A stretch of DNA of 64,000 bases from Astrocystis sublimbata (lineage: Eukaryota; Ascomycota; Sordariomycetes; Xylariales; Xylariaceae), in assembly GCA_022453515.1 (NCBI GenBank), contig JAJNNY010000029.1, forward strand, positions 404,433-468,432, read 5' to 3'. Of this stretch, positions 1 through 13,227 are shown piece after piece; the stretch's first letter is position 1, and every line of letters begins with the position of its first letter. The notes beneath the pieces were generated by a model. That model saw only the letters and a list, made by a program, of their open reading frames with translations, was not told where the DNA came from and did no database searches. A program made the position numbers and the translations under genes.

Positions 1-3000
1 AACCTGCGTCTTGCTGCCTTTGCCGCCTGGTTTTGAGCTGGATTGCGCAAGCTTGACTTACATTAGCCAGATGGCATGGCTGCCGCAGAGTCCATTTCGG
101 GCGCCCGTACGATTAGTAACCTGTTTCCAAACCGCTCGTTCGCTAACTCACTTTTGTAAATTTCAAGTTATGGACAGCCGTGCATGTCGTGATGCTCAGG
201 TGACACACACTCTCCATCCCATCCACGATGGATGAAATGGTTGTCTGCCGTAGCAGTGGTATCAAGAAAGCTGAAATGTTGAACGCAGTCCTCCTAACCT
301 ACCGCACACATTGGTTACCAACCAAGCCAACCCACTCGCCCACTGGTATTGATGAGCTGCCAAACATGGTCGGACCCCTGTTCTGTTTCCCCCTCTGTTT
401 GTGTTTCCTGTGCCCTACATAGATGCGTTGTCATGAAAGAAAATGTCGACGGACGCCGGAACCGCAGCCCAATACCCTGCTCACTATGGCCGAGCAGCAT
501 GCATGATCCTCTGCCAGCTGTTCACTGTGTCAGATTCCCATGCAAAAGATTTGCATCCTCGTCACATTTCCATCGTCGGCATCTTCATTTGTTGACACAT
601 CTGTCACGGCGTGGACCCTCGAGGTCTCACACATGTGTGCTTGCGATATGGACGCTTGCTCCCCCACAGGAAGATTTCGGCAAAGCCCTCCGGTTTCGTT
701 CCTCTCCACACGGAGTGATATCACGGAGGTACTAAGATACCTTCTTGTATCGGTGAGCAATGCAAAGAAAGCTATTGCAGGCCGAGACCGCATCACCTTG
801 GACTGGTGCGCAATCGCCGTACGATGCTCTTGTCCACATATACTTTGTTTGGTCTAGAATGGCATCGCCGGCTGGCTCAGGTGCAAATACAGCGACCAAA
901 TTACCCCCGTCGCTAGTCGATGTCTCCGTAGTGCCCTGCAGCGATGGTGTGCGTGTAAGTGTAAGTATGCGTTCCTGGGATGGTAACATGCTGGTTACTT
1001 TGAGTGCTATACAGGGCCGGGTGAGTATTTCTCTTCTCAACGGCTGACACGTTGACAACAAGGACGTGGTCCTCTTGTGGCGTTGATCAGTCAATTTGAT
1101 ACCTCAATACTACCTGTCCGCGGCCTCGGTACACTAAGTGAGTAAGCCTCGAAGCTTTTCAGTGGTGATGAAACGAACGTCTCTGTAGAATGCCATATCA
1201 ATCACATGTAGCCAAGGCTGGCAGCCAGCTCGGCTCCACGGTCCACTGCATCATCGACCGAACTAAGGTACCCCGTCAGCCCAATGCCCGGACCACTTAC
1301 GTTACTGCAGGCCATCAGGTTAGCTGCCCATCAAGTTCTGTCTACTTTCTGACACACAAAATCCAAGACGATAGCAAGATATTGAAGAAGATCATCGACT
1401 AATATGCCCATCATGGAATGTGTCTTGGTGACGGCAAACCTGAAAGGAAACCAACGGGGCGCAAATGAGGGCCGAACGCAAGGGAAGCGAGCTCATTTTT
1501 GGTATTCGGTGCTCTTGAATGCATTTACTTTTGGTGAAATTCGAATATGGCGAATCAATCAGGCCTGACAGCAATCGGGGTCGGTGACTGCCACTCGGCA
1601 ACAACCAACAGGTAGCATGTGTAACAATTCATCGTGCATACCGGCCAACACATCGTGTCCCCCTGTCAAGATGCAGTCGGTTACCTGGGTTGGTGTAGTG
1701 AAGGTAACAACAAGTTTCTCCCTGCGCGGGCGTGGGATGTCGTCTGTTTTAGTGCCTCATGTGAGTCAAGACACTTCTGGACTAATCCAAACCAGCTGTT
1801 CCCCCCCTTCCCAAATTGCATTTGCTGCCAGGACCTACTCGTAGCTTTCATCTGATTTTGGAGATAAGGCTCTGCTTCTCCACAAGGCAGGATTGCCAGC
1901 CCCTGTTGGCCACCCATCATTACAGTATGTGTGTATGCCTCTGGGACGCAAACATTGACAGATATGCGTGTCAAGGTAGCAAGCAAAGCAACAGAGCTCA
2001 CAGCACATAGGGCTCGGTGGCCATGTGTGTTGAGCAGTTCGTTTATTTATTAGCGTCCCTCGCGGGCTGTTCTGGTGGTGACGGTGGTGTTGGGGCGCGC
2101 ACGCATAATATGGGAGGGGATGCACGGTCGCGCGCTAGAGCACTGGTGCTGTTGGAGGTTAAGGGGTCTAGCCCGGATTGGGCATAAGGCGAGTACAGGG
2201 ACGGGATGTACACCTAGGTACAAGCGCAAGCGGGCGGGTCTCCTCTTAGATGCTTCTGGCCCAGCTTGCGGCCCCTTCCAAACCGTTCGACATGTCGAGC
2301 CGAGCGAGGCCACGGACGCCCTTAGAATATTCTTGGTGAATTCTTGGGGTGAGTCCTTGGTGAGCCTCGACAAAGTAGGCGTCGGGGCACGCCACCGACA
2401 GCGTACCTACCTACCTACCTAGGTACCGGATTGAGATTTAGGTGAGTTGAGAGGTGTGTAAGTGCGGTTGGTAACCTAATGAGACCGCATTGCCGTAGGT
2501 ACTTGTACATGTATTGTAGAATGAGCCATACCTAAGGTATCGTGCCCCACATGGCGACACCACAGAGTCAAGTTCTGCGTAGAGCACACACAGTAGGTAC
2601 CTGTTGGAGAGGTAGCCGGAGAGCAGGGCAGGAGCAGGTACCTAGCAGAATTGGGTAGGTCGAGAAGGACTCCAGGACTCCAGTTCTCTACCTAATGGTC
2701 AAGAACTCGGGCAGGAGGTAGTAAAGCAAAGCAGAGCAGAGCAGAGCAGAAGAGCACGATCCCTTTCAGTTCAGGGCCTCGCAGGGCCCCCCTTCACGTT
2801 TTGGCCTTTTCGCACCCAACCCAGAGGCAGATCCATTCCGCGAGTCGACGTCGACATCCACATGTGCGTCAGAAGCAGCAGCAGCAGCAGCGTCGACTGA
2901 CCTGCCCTGTCGACCCTGTCGCCCTGTCGCCCTCCTTCTATCACCAATTCCACACTGCACTGCACTGCACTGCACTGCATTTGCATTGTATGTACACTTG

Positions 3001-3711
3001 CACTGACTGACTGCACTGCTGCACCCGTACCCGTCAAGGAGGAGACCCGTCGACTTGACTGACCCTGACCCCCATTCTGGGATTCTGTTCTGGGATTCTA
3101 CTCTGGGACCTGCCTTGCCTGCCCATCCGTGCCCGTCGCCCCGTCTCCGCCGTCAAACACTGATCAGTCATCGTTGATTGGCACTGGCGCAGTTCCGCGC
3201 GCGCGCAGCAGCAGCAGCACCAGCAGCAGCAGCACCAGCAGCACCAGCACCAGCAGCACCAGCAGCAGGCATCCCGTCGGCAACGCACGCACACCTCACG
3301 CTCTCAACCCTCTGGCACCAGTTCACAGCTCAACCGCCAAGTCGAAAGCCAGCCCAGCCCAACCTTGGAAGGCCTGCCCGGTTGAGGCCCGTCTCCTGTC
3401 GAGCTGCCCAGATCCTGCCCAGATCCTGCCCCAAGGGCCAGAAGGGCGAGCCAGGAGAACCAGGAGAACCAGGACTGCCCCGGACGCCGCCCACCTCGCC
3501 CGTCTCGGCATGACCCCCCTAGTCGCCAATGCCTATACGACGACGTGTGTAGCATCCAACGCGACCCGTGGACGGACCCGTGGCCCTGCTGCCCACTCGA
3601 TCGCCCACTCGCCCACCCCGTCTTCCCTGACCTGCGACGTGCGGGACGTGCTGGACGTGCTGTGCGTGACCCATTAATGGTCGCCGTGACATTGTCCTGG
3701 CCGCCGCCAGC
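1..3711. other. Gene-free region and probable long leader of the RhoGEF gene
   Basis: No reading frame here resembles a known protein, and none is long or well composed enough to call. From about 2400 the DNA turns repetitive. It holds tandem TACC units ending in the palindrome TACCTAGGTA (2416-2425), a GAGCA-type pentamer run (about 2724-2751), a TGCAC pentamer run (2954-2979) and a CAG/ACC trinucleotide tract (3206-3268). The C-rich stretch from about 2750 to 3711 could be promoter plus 5' leader of the gene starting at 3712. That is inference from position and composition only; no transcription start is visible. Confidence 0.5.
3206..3268. repeat. CAG/CAC trinucleotide tract
   Basis: About 20 triplets of CAG interspersed with CAC in the presumed leader of the RhoGEF gene. 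Such tracts vary in length and can be transcribed without being translated. Confidence 0.8.
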
Positions 3712-4036
3712 ATGGACGCCAGCATTCGCGACGACGACGACCATCGCCTTGGTACGACGCAGCCCACCCGCAGCAGAGCCAGCACCACCACCGCCAGCAC
3801 CGCCAGCACCACCATCGACGCCAACCTGGGATCCCCGTCCATCCCGAGACGGCCGCTGCGATACCACAACCCGCGCCCCCATCAGCACTACCACCCGTTC
3901 GGCCAGACGCATGAGAACGGGCACGACGACGCCCACGTTCACGCCCACGCCCGCGACCTCGATTATTTGCCACCCCAACCCCAAACCTCCTCCCAACATC
4001 ACCCCCTCCAGCCCTCCGCTGTCGCCGCCTCCCTAG
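3510..4036 (+). promoter_or_regulatory. Possible upstream ORFs in the RhoGEF leader
   Basis: An ATG at 3510 opens a 55-codon frame ending with TAA at 3675-3677. The last A of that stop is the first base of another ATG (TAATG at 3675-3679), whose frame runs to 4036 and overlaps the main coding sequence out of frame. If the transcript starts upstream of 3510, these ORFs would depress translation from the ATG at 3712. The second ATG has a poor context (T at -3). Without a mapped transcript start this is only a possibility. Confidence 0.25.
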
Positions 4037-7000
4037 CACCGTTGCGGACGGCCACGGCGACTTCGACTTCGACCACCCTCGATGACCCCTTGTTCGAGTC
4101 CCATGCCGCCAGCAACCACAACGCCGCCCATGCCAATGCGATAGCGAGCATCGAGCCCAACGGCTTCTTCGATCCGGACGACTACTACCGCATCCACCTC
4201 GCCGACTCGATGGCTTCCACCCTGCCTGCTACGCGGCACAACCGAGATGCCTCGCTGCGATCAAACGGAAACACTCCGGCTCCCAGACAAGCCGCCATGT
4301 CATCGATCCGATCTGGTGTGAGACCCTCCGTTCGCTCTGTGTCAGCTCCCGTTGAAGATAGGTTATCCACTGGCGCTGCGAGACCGAGACCTGCCGCCCG
4401 AAGTGGAAACCAGCCTAGTGTCAAAGACTTGACTAAAAAATTCGATCAGCATGCGACACAGACGAGCACCGGCGTCGTGCGTAAAATCCCTTCACGCACG
4501 CCTGTCCGAGAGGCACCGGGGTCAGGAGCGAACGGAACGAACGGCGCGAGCGGCCGCCCCCCTCATACGACGGGGCGACCAGCACCAGCTGCTACCGGGT
4601 CGTTCTCCGGCCGATCTAGTACTACGACTTCGCCAGCAGCGCGGCCGACGACGCAACGGAACCGGACTGCGCCTGGGAGTAGCTCGACTAGCAGCTCGCA
4701 ATCCTTCGCAAGTCGCATAGGCAAACCCCGCAACCCCCCTAACACCCACTCCCAAACGTCGAGGTCTGTAACCAGTGCAGCTCCCGATCCCGTGGTAACT
4801 GCATTCCCACCACTCGCCGACCCCAACGGCCTGCTCTTCGGCGAAGTAGGGCCTTCTGAGGTGGGTGCTGGATTAGCCGGCCACGGAATTGATAACGCAG
4901 CCGGCAGGAAAACGGGTGGATCGAGTAACCACGGCACCCTGAATCGCCGTCAACGAAGCTTCTCACATACGGACGCCGAGCCTTCTTCGCCCAGCGATTG
5001 GTATCGCAACCCGAAAAGCGGACCTGCCAATACAAGCGATGTCGGTGCGAAGATATATCACTCGACTCCGAGCCAGAATCGATCCCGGAGCTCGCAGGGT
5101 TTCACGAAACCCGTCCGACGAGAGATTGCAACTGCTCGGTCCTCGCGGCCCAAACCACCAACTCTAGATACCTCAGGATTGCCATCATCCTCGAAGTTGC
5201 CACTGTCTGTTCGGAAACAAAGTGCCCCGTCTAGCTCGTCCAGTCCAGACTCCCCGCGATCCAACTCACCCTCCACAGTTCGAAAGCCCCCCGTCCCAGG
5301 CAACAGAATCAACACCAGACAAAGTCCGACGCCTAAACAGCCATCTCCCCTCATCGCCTCTTCAATGAAACGTAAGCCCCGACCGGGCGCAATCACTCCT
5401 AGTGGCAACACTAGACTCAATGCCTACATTTCAGCACCGCTACCCAAGCTATCGCCCCCACTCAGAAGCTCACGGCCGAGGCAGCCAGTATCAGCTGCGT
5501 CCACCATTAGCTCCAGAGTCAAGGCAATCGAAAGAGATAGATCTCCTAGCAAGCGAGACGCCAAAGGTGGCACAAAAGGCGCCGATCCTGCTGCCCGTCG
5601 AAAGAAGATTCCAATGGGTCCAATCGACTTCGAATCTCGGAGGGAGCAAATCAAACTTTCGTATACCAAGTCGCTCCGAGAAAATGAAGCGCGAGCAGCC
5701 ACTAGAAGGGCAGCCCAGGAGAAGAAGAAGAAAGAGGATGAAGCCAAGGCATTAGCAGTTCAGGCCGCTGCTGCTGAAGCTCTGAGAATCCAAGAAGACG
5801 CGCAGACAGAGGTGACAGGTACTGATGTTGATGCTGAAGTTGATATTGATGCCAGTGTTGATGCTGATACCGATGCTGGTGTTGAGACAAATGCTGGTGT
5901 AGATGCTGAGGCTGAGACTGATGCTGATGTTCAGAATGTCGCTGATGCAACTGCCCCAGTAATAGAAGCTTCGGTAGTGCAGACACCCGAACCTTTAAGT
6001 GAGAACCCTACTGATATGGAGGGGTCTGATGCATTAAACTTTGAACCGGCGCAGGCTACTGCCACAGATGTCCGACTCACCGAACTATCCCTTGCATCTA
6101 GCAATACAGAGCAAGCGCAAAAACTAACGCCAACATTATTCATACCTGGAAGTTTTCCAAGCCCTGGATTCCATGACGAGGCGCCGCCGTCTGCAGTCTC
6201 AAATACTACGGAATTCGACGCCGAACCACAGACGGATCCACCTGTACGCGAAATCCCTGTCCTCCACCCTAGCTATGAAAGCCAGAGTGGCATTGACGAA
6301 GTCCACCACCCAAACTACCGAAAATCGGAGTACATATCTCCTTTTGATGACGAGCCTGCAGCTGATGACGGTCTCTCTATCAAGATCGCGTTAGATACCT
6401 CGTCCGATTCCGCGATAGACACTGGAGGGCTGCCTATGCCTGAAGATGATATTAGCACAGAGCAGGAATTGCCAATCACGCACCAGGAAGTCGAGCACAC
6501 AGAGGAGGTGGCACCACCCTCGCATCCAGAAGACGAGCATACACAGGAGGCCGTATCACCCACGCACCCAGGGGACGAGCATGCGGAACAGGGGGAACCG
6601 GCCACGCACCAAGAGGAAGACGGGCACATAGAACAAGGGATACCCGTCGAGGATTACGAAGAGCAAGAAGTTCCCGTCGCGTATCACGAAAACGAGCATG
6701 CGGAACAGGACTTACCCGTTGCGTACCAAGAAGACGAGTACCACACCATACAACCGCATTCGCCATCATACGAGACGAAAGTGACGATCCTTGGAAGCGA
6801 CGCCGATTTCACACCTTCAGTAATTGAAATCCAACAAACCGGCTTCTCCGCCCCCATAGAAGAGCAGCAAGACGCCGCTGCGAACGTCACCGAGGTTGAT
6901 CAGCTATACGCCGATTCGATAAGCGATCCTGACAGGTATACTGCTCAATTCGATGATGAGCTGGCCGAACCAGGTTCCGGTCTTAGTGAGATCGCAGAAT

Positions 7001-10000
7001 TCTTCGTTGGCCCGTTACTCAAGCAACGCCAGGAAAACCTGCAGATCTCTGCTACGCCTGCTTCCCAAACGAATGCTATCACCGAGGCCGATATTGGAGC
7101 GGAAACCCGTCAAGACGACTCTGAAGATCTACGTTATTCCGTAGACTCCAAAAGAACACTGGGAACACGTCCCAGCTTGACCGTGCCTCGAACATCCGAA
7201 TCATTGAACAGAGTCAGTCAAACAACTGTATGGACCGATTATTCGGTGAATAGTCAGGACTCAAGTTCAGGATATGGACCTACGGATCGCGATTCCCGGA
7301 GAGCAGCATTCACGTGGCGGGAGGCACTTGCTGATTCAGAATCAGACTCCATTTCTGAGTCGTATCGTTACAGTCAAATCTCAATGGCTCCTTCTAATAG
7401 CAACGCATCTCCTTGCGAGACATACCGGGAGTCGGAGTTATTTGAGCCACAACACCAGCTTCCAGAAATTGACACAGGAGAAGAATTCGCTGCGGCAATT
7501 CTGAGCCGCAAGGATAGTATGAAGTCATCCGCGATTCCAGTGCTTCCTACCCACTCCCCTCCGCCACCCCCCGATGATATCTCTTTCCGCGATATGATGA
7601 GCTCGGCGCCACCAAGCGAATACTACGATGAGACGAGGCCTAACAGCTACTTTCTCAATGAAAAGGACGACCGGAGCCCAATCTCGGCTGCACTGAAACG
7701 GGACAGTGGCTATTTTGCCCCTCCAGAATCAGCTTCGCAGTCAATCCATCAAGGATCATTCGAGGCTTCCGAAGATCCCCAATCCGCTTCCTCGCGTTTG
7801 ACAAGCCAGCAGACCCTGGCCGAAAGTATCAATGTCGAGCAAGCGCCTGGACTTCCTGCGAAAGAGAAGAAACGGCTGTTCACTCGCCTCGAGACTATCA
7901 AAGAGCTCATCGACACCGAGGCTTACTTCATCAGGGATATGAATATTGTTGAAGAGATTTACAAAGGCACCGCCGAGGCCTGTCCGAGACTTGATGACCA
8001 GACCATCAAGCTCATTTTTCGCAATACCGACAAGATTATCCAATTCCATTCGGCATTTCTAGTCGAGCTGAAAGAAGGTGTTTCGAGTGTTTATACACCT
8101 AGGGTACATCGTCATATACCCAAGGACTCATCTAGCCCGCTTGGCAGAGTGCCTTCATCAAGCGCGTCAGCGGCCGCTTCTGGCCAATTGAGCGATGACA
8201 AAGACCGGGAAACCTCACTGGGCCCGCTCTTTATCCGACACATGGAAGATATGAAACAGGTTCACGAGACCTTCCTTAAGAACAGTGATCACGCTGCTAA
8301 ACGACTGATTCAAATCCAAGAAGACCCAACGGTTCAAGTCTGGTTGAACGAGTGTAACGAGGTCGCCAGAGAGTTGACAACAGCGTGGAATCTGGACTCG
8401 CTGCTGATCAAGCCGATGCAGAGAATCTGCAAGTACCCTACACTGCTCGTCCAGCTGCTCCACGCGACGCCTTCGGATCATCCCGATCGTGCCTCTCTTG
8501 AATCCGCAAAGACGGCATTAGAAAGCGCAATTGAAGACATCAACAAAACAAAAAAGAACTTTGAATTAGTGGGTCAAATTGTTGGACGAAGGCGGAAAGA
8601 GTCTGATGTCAAAGCTGGCCTCGCAAGGGCATTTGGCAAGAGAGTCGACAAGTTGCAGCCAACAACCAACAAACCTTCGGAGGATAACGAGTATCTCAAA
8701 TTGCATGAAAAATTTGGCGATGATTACCTCCGTCTCCAAGTCGTTCTGAGAGATGTGGAATTCTATACGAGACAGGTCACAGAACACGTTCACGAATTCC
8801 TGCAATATCTTTCATCCATGGAGCTTGTCATGCGCCTTCAACCATCCCCCCATCCTGAGATAGAAAGCAAGTGGGTTCGCTTCAACGTCTCTATGAGAGA
8901 TATTGAAAAAGTTGCTTTAGAGCAGCATGTAAGCAACTATTTATTCCAAACGCGCATCGTCTATATAACTGACACAGTCCAATAGCTCTCACAAGTCCGG
9001 AAGCAAGTTATCGAGCCCTTCGAGCTTGTGATTCAATCCTACAGTAACCCATCTCTTGCAATGAAGAAAAGATCCAAACGTCGAGTCGACTACGAGAAAT
9101 ATATCCAACTTCAGAAGGGTGGGAAGAAGATCGACAAGCAACTTTCAGATCTTGTCGAACAATACGAGGCTTTGAATGGGGCGTTGAAGACAGAGCTACC
9201 TAAACTTTCAGCTTTGACTGAAAAAGTAGGCAACATCTGTCTGGGAAATCTCGTCAACATTCAGACTCAGTGGTTTGCAATTTGGAAAGAGAAGGTCCGA
9301 GTTGTTCTTGACGAGACAGAGGTTCCGGAAGTTTCGGCCATCATATCAACATTCTTCCAAGACTACAAATTCCAAGACGAACAGATTAACGCAATCGGAA
9401 TTGTCAACCCAGCCTCTAAAGGCCGGCCATCACAATCCATCAGCGTCGACGAAGCTTCGTCCAGGTTCCGACTCAGGCCCGCAGAGCTTTCTCCTCGTCA
9501 CCGTGGGCTGTCTTTAAATAGCGATGTCGCTCCGAGTTTGCCAACGCCTGATTTTATGAAGCGTCACAGCGGCCAGTATACAGCCTCTCCTTCCATTGGG
9601 TCTGTGCCCAGTCCGATCCAATCCTACCGAGATTATTACAATGGAGCCAACGGGCATGCACGCCTTCCCTCCGACTCTCCAAAAACACAAGATTTCTTCT
9701 CGGTCTCTAGGTCACTGGCCACCCATCCCATACGGCCAGGTACCGGTCAGAGTCATGACTCAAGCGGCCCAGTTAGACAGAGTGCGGAATCTAGCTCACA
9801 TCCTAGGAATTATGTGAACTCGGCGCAATCTTCTCCTTATCAGACTTCAGATAATCAGCGCTTCTCTGGCATTTTCCAATCAGCGCTTCCCATGACGGAT
9901 ACGCAAGAAAGCCAAATGCGTCGATCCCGAGTCTCTTCCCGAGCTTCCTCGCGTGAGCGTAAACCGATTAATGGATACAATGTCCTCTGGCTAGCTGCTT

Positions 10001-10245
10001 CACTCTTCGAATTTAACATCCAAACCACAAAACATGAGGCCGGCTATCCTTATCTGACATATCAAGCTGGCGAGGTATGTGGTTACCCCCTCTCAAACAT
10101 GATACGCAAGGAGCTAATTCTTCAGCAGATATTCGACGTCATTGCTGAGAAGGGTGAGCTTTGGCTCGCCAAAAATCAAGACGATCCCAACAACTTGGTC
10201 GGCTGGTTATGGTCAAAGCATTTTGCCAAACTCGCAGATGACTAG
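3712..10245 (+). CDS. RhoGEF with DH, BAR and SH3 domains (Tuba/DNMBP-like)
   Basis: Guanine-nucleotide exchange factor expected to activate a Rho/Cdc42 GTPase at curved membrane, so a polarity or septation regulator by family knowledge. Exons: 3712-8928, 8986-10074, 10129-10245; 2,140 aa. Residues 1 to about 1380 are disordered: Ser/Pro/Arg-rich, a basic coiled segment near 640-690, a Val/Ala/Asp repeat near 700-745, and His/Glu-rich imperfect repeats near 925-1010. The DH domain spans about 1385-1620; its third conserved region includes LLIKPMQRICKYP at about 1563, and it carries a Ser/Ala-rich insert. A BAR-type helical region follows (about 1630-1850), then a Ser-rich linker and a C-terminal SH3 (about 2070-2138). 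Intron 1 (57 nt) is phase 0. Intron 2 (54 nt) is inferred because removing it joins YQAGE to IFDVIAEKGELW, a normal SH3 core. Start: first ATG of the long frame. No PH domain is seen, as expected when BAR replaces it. Confidence 0.93.
5811..5946 (+). repeat. GATGTTGATGCTGA-type coding repeat in the RhoGEF
   Basis: Imperfect 6- and 12-nt units encode alternating Asp/Val/Ala/Glu, giving a strongly acidic low-complexity patch at residues of about 700-745. It lies inside the disordered N-terminal half, so repeat-length change would be tolerated. Confidence 0.8.
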
Positions 10246-12338
10246 GTGGTCAGTCAAGGTGTGCATATAAGGGCCTCCTTGTTCATTGCAATTCGCTTTC
10301 TGGGAGCATCCAGCTTTATCTAAACTAAGGAGCTGCACAGTTGCTCCATTCTAGAACTGGAGGACCCAAGTCGAACCTCGACAAGATTCTCATCCGAAAG
10401 TGGTTCAGCCCCAGTCCCCACAATACACTCGCTCCGCGGACAGCTGGATTAAAGCTGTCGGGTGCGGGGAAACTTTTGGCGTTAATTGTCTTCAAGAAGC
10501 ACGACGATACGGGACACGATAATCATTGGGGCTGCAGGCGGGGAGAATGAGATCTTGACAACCAACAAATGGGTCGACGGCTTTCTGCTATCTGATTTTC
10601 ATTTCTTCGAAAAAGAGAGCAGTGGAAGTTTCACAGCTACAAATCAGCTCTCCTAATTTCTCGTTGGAATTCACCCAACAGACATACAAACTCTTTACAC
10701 ATCATTTACGCGGCGTTTAACATCCCATCTTGGGCGGACAGGTAGACGGCGTAGTTGGGCACCGTAGTGTGTTGCTTTCGAACCTTTACGTGCGCGTTTA
10801 CTGACAAAATATCCCTTACCGTATTTTTTTTGTACTTGTTCGTTTTAGCCCTGGGCCAAGATTTGGGAGTGCAGGCACAGCAGGATTGAGAAGAACCGGT
10901 TCTTCGAGGAGTAGGACGAGGAGATGAGGACAAAGCAGTCTGCCACCGGAATCAACAAAACTGGACAGTATCTCCCTGAGAGGACGCTATTTAAATGTTA
11001 ATATGCTCATGCCGAACGGTCCTGTGTCTATAGTGTTAAATCACATATGTAAAACGCTGCTAATGCAACTATTATTTCAGACATCATAAGTACATCATCG
11101 ATTGGTCCCAAATATGCAGCGTATTATGTATATGAATGCTATGTCGTTGTTGACAATGGCTGATGCTTTCGGAGGTCTGGTACGTTAGAACGACGACGTT
11201 GCTGGTAGGTCCCTTTTCAAGGTATGGTAAGGGAGTGATTGACAATTCCACGTCCACGGTATCGCGTTCGCCGTGGATGTGGATGGTACCTGAATTATGG
11301 TGTCACAATTTGTCTGACTCGGAATGCAAGTACACGTACGACTTGTTCTCTGCTGGGGCCGAGTTTGAAACGCCAGGGCCTGCTGCAACAGTGTCACAGC
11401 AATGTCTAATGCCAGAACAAATCAAAATTAAGATTGTGCATCTTCGATCTTCCTGAACTGTGCGGGCTTTGGCAAGGAGCTTGCTCCCACTTCCTGGCTA
11501 GATGGATTTCACTCACGATTCCGCTTGCTGGTCTACTGCGTCATATGGCTGGTGCCATAGCAGCGCCGCCAGCAAACATACCTGGGTAGGTATCTAGCTG
11601 AAAAGAGACACGAGGCAACCCAAAGAAAAACCTTGCGGGTATAAAGGAGCGGTGTTGAGCTGTTGAGTGATCTTGCCCAAGTCCGGGGTTGCAAGTGCGT
11701 GTTGGCGACCCGGCAGTTTGGTCATTGGGTGCATGGGCCTGCTACCGGATGAAACACAATTGCAGTCCATGACTTACACCAGATTATCATCATTTCTTTC
11801 ATCTTATGTAGGAAGTTTGTGTGACGTCTTTGCATACTGCGATCTACTAGTCCGACCAGTCACGCATAGAGAGGAGTACGTCAAACCAAAAGATAAAAGA
11901 TGGTTTAGTTTGTGACTCGAGTAAAAGTGAAGCAAGATTTAGCACTTGATGCTACCTTGATTCATGGATCATGAGGTGAGTGGACCGCTGGACCTCACTT
12001 CCAACCACAGAGAAACGGATAGTATAAGACATGGCTATAGATAATGAATATTACTTCCCAAAAAGGAAAGAAAAAAAAAAGATGAAGAAAAAGATCAGCC
12101 TGATCAGGCCAGGAACAGACTGACGCACCGCACCGTATTGTAGGATATGGATGGTTACGGCAGCTAAAGTGGATAGACAACTGGACAATGTGGATCGCAG
12201 AAGACGTTGGCGCTAGGGATGGGTACATTCGAATCGGCTTGTCGGCGGCGTGTTTCCGCTTTACCGCCTCGACGCTAGCAGTATACTCTGTATTACCTAG
12301 CCGAGCCAGGTAAGTGTAGATCGAAAACTTGTCGAGAT

Positions 12339-12381
12339 GCCTTGGGATGCTTGGGGTGCTTGGGGTGCTTGGGGTGCTTGG
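12339..12381. repeat. GCTTGGGGT nonamer minisatellite
   Basis: About four and a half head-to-tail copies of GCTTGGGGT, the first a diverged decamer and the rest exact. Non-coding. Confidence 0.85.
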
Positions 12382-13166
12382 TACCTTGCAAGATGAATGC
12401 TTATATTCTTGATTTCAAGCTGTACTGATAAACAGAAGGCTGGTGATGACTCCACATGACTTCAAGTACCTGTCTCCCATCATTATCATAACCTTGTTGG
12501 GAAGAGAAAAGCTGGTGTTGCATTATACAGGGGCTATTACAATAGATACCGATCAATTTCCGGGGTTGAACCTCTCCAAAGGCAGGGATCGCTAGCCGCG
12601 ATGAAACCTCAATCACCATGAACACCCCTACCTCCTTGTACCTAAGGTAGGTAGGTTGGTAGGTTACATCTTCGTCGGTCTCATCACACAACCATGCACA
12701 CTACCTAGGTACTACTGCGGATAGGCAGGCGTCGAAAATAATGCACTGACGCCCAAAGGGAAGGTAACTGACTCTCCAGGCATACAAAAATACAACATCA
12801 TGTGTGGAAGAAGACCAGTATCTGCCTACATATTCATGCGCCTATGTGGGCAATCTTGGGCTGCTCCACGTCGGAGCAAGATCGGTGTGGGATGGGCCAA
12901 CCGGTGGAAACCTCTTATACGTTCCACTTAGGTCGGCCCTGAGCAATGATGCCAGAGAAAATAATTCGTAGGTAATCCTGACGTTTGGTATCTGGAGCTG
13001 AATAGCAAGCATGCAAAGCAGCGAGTCCCTCCGCAACAATGAGTTTCCTCGCGGGCCTGGAATGGCGGGGTGTGCTGGTGCTCTCCTATGCGACAATTCG
13101 GAACCAAAAGCTAATCCTTGACCAAGAACGTATACTACACTCTCATATTTCGTGCTCAAATCATTA

Positions 13167-13171
<5 letters not shown>

Positions 13172-13222
<51 letters not shown>
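13172..13222. repeat. (TC)n microsatellite, about 25 units
   Basis: Uninterrupted TC dinucleotide run of about 51 nt in intergenic DNA, a likely length-polymorphic marker. Confidence 0.95.

Positions 13223-13227
<5 letters not shown>

Noticed and set aside
228..422. Short ATG frame near the window start
   Set aside because: 64 codons without a motif or homologous pattern that I recognise; not distinguishable from chance.
3304..4002. 232-codon minus-strand Gly/Val-rich frame over the RhoGEF start
   Set aside because: Complement of Pro/Thr/Ala-rich, GC-rich sequence; low complexity and no family features.
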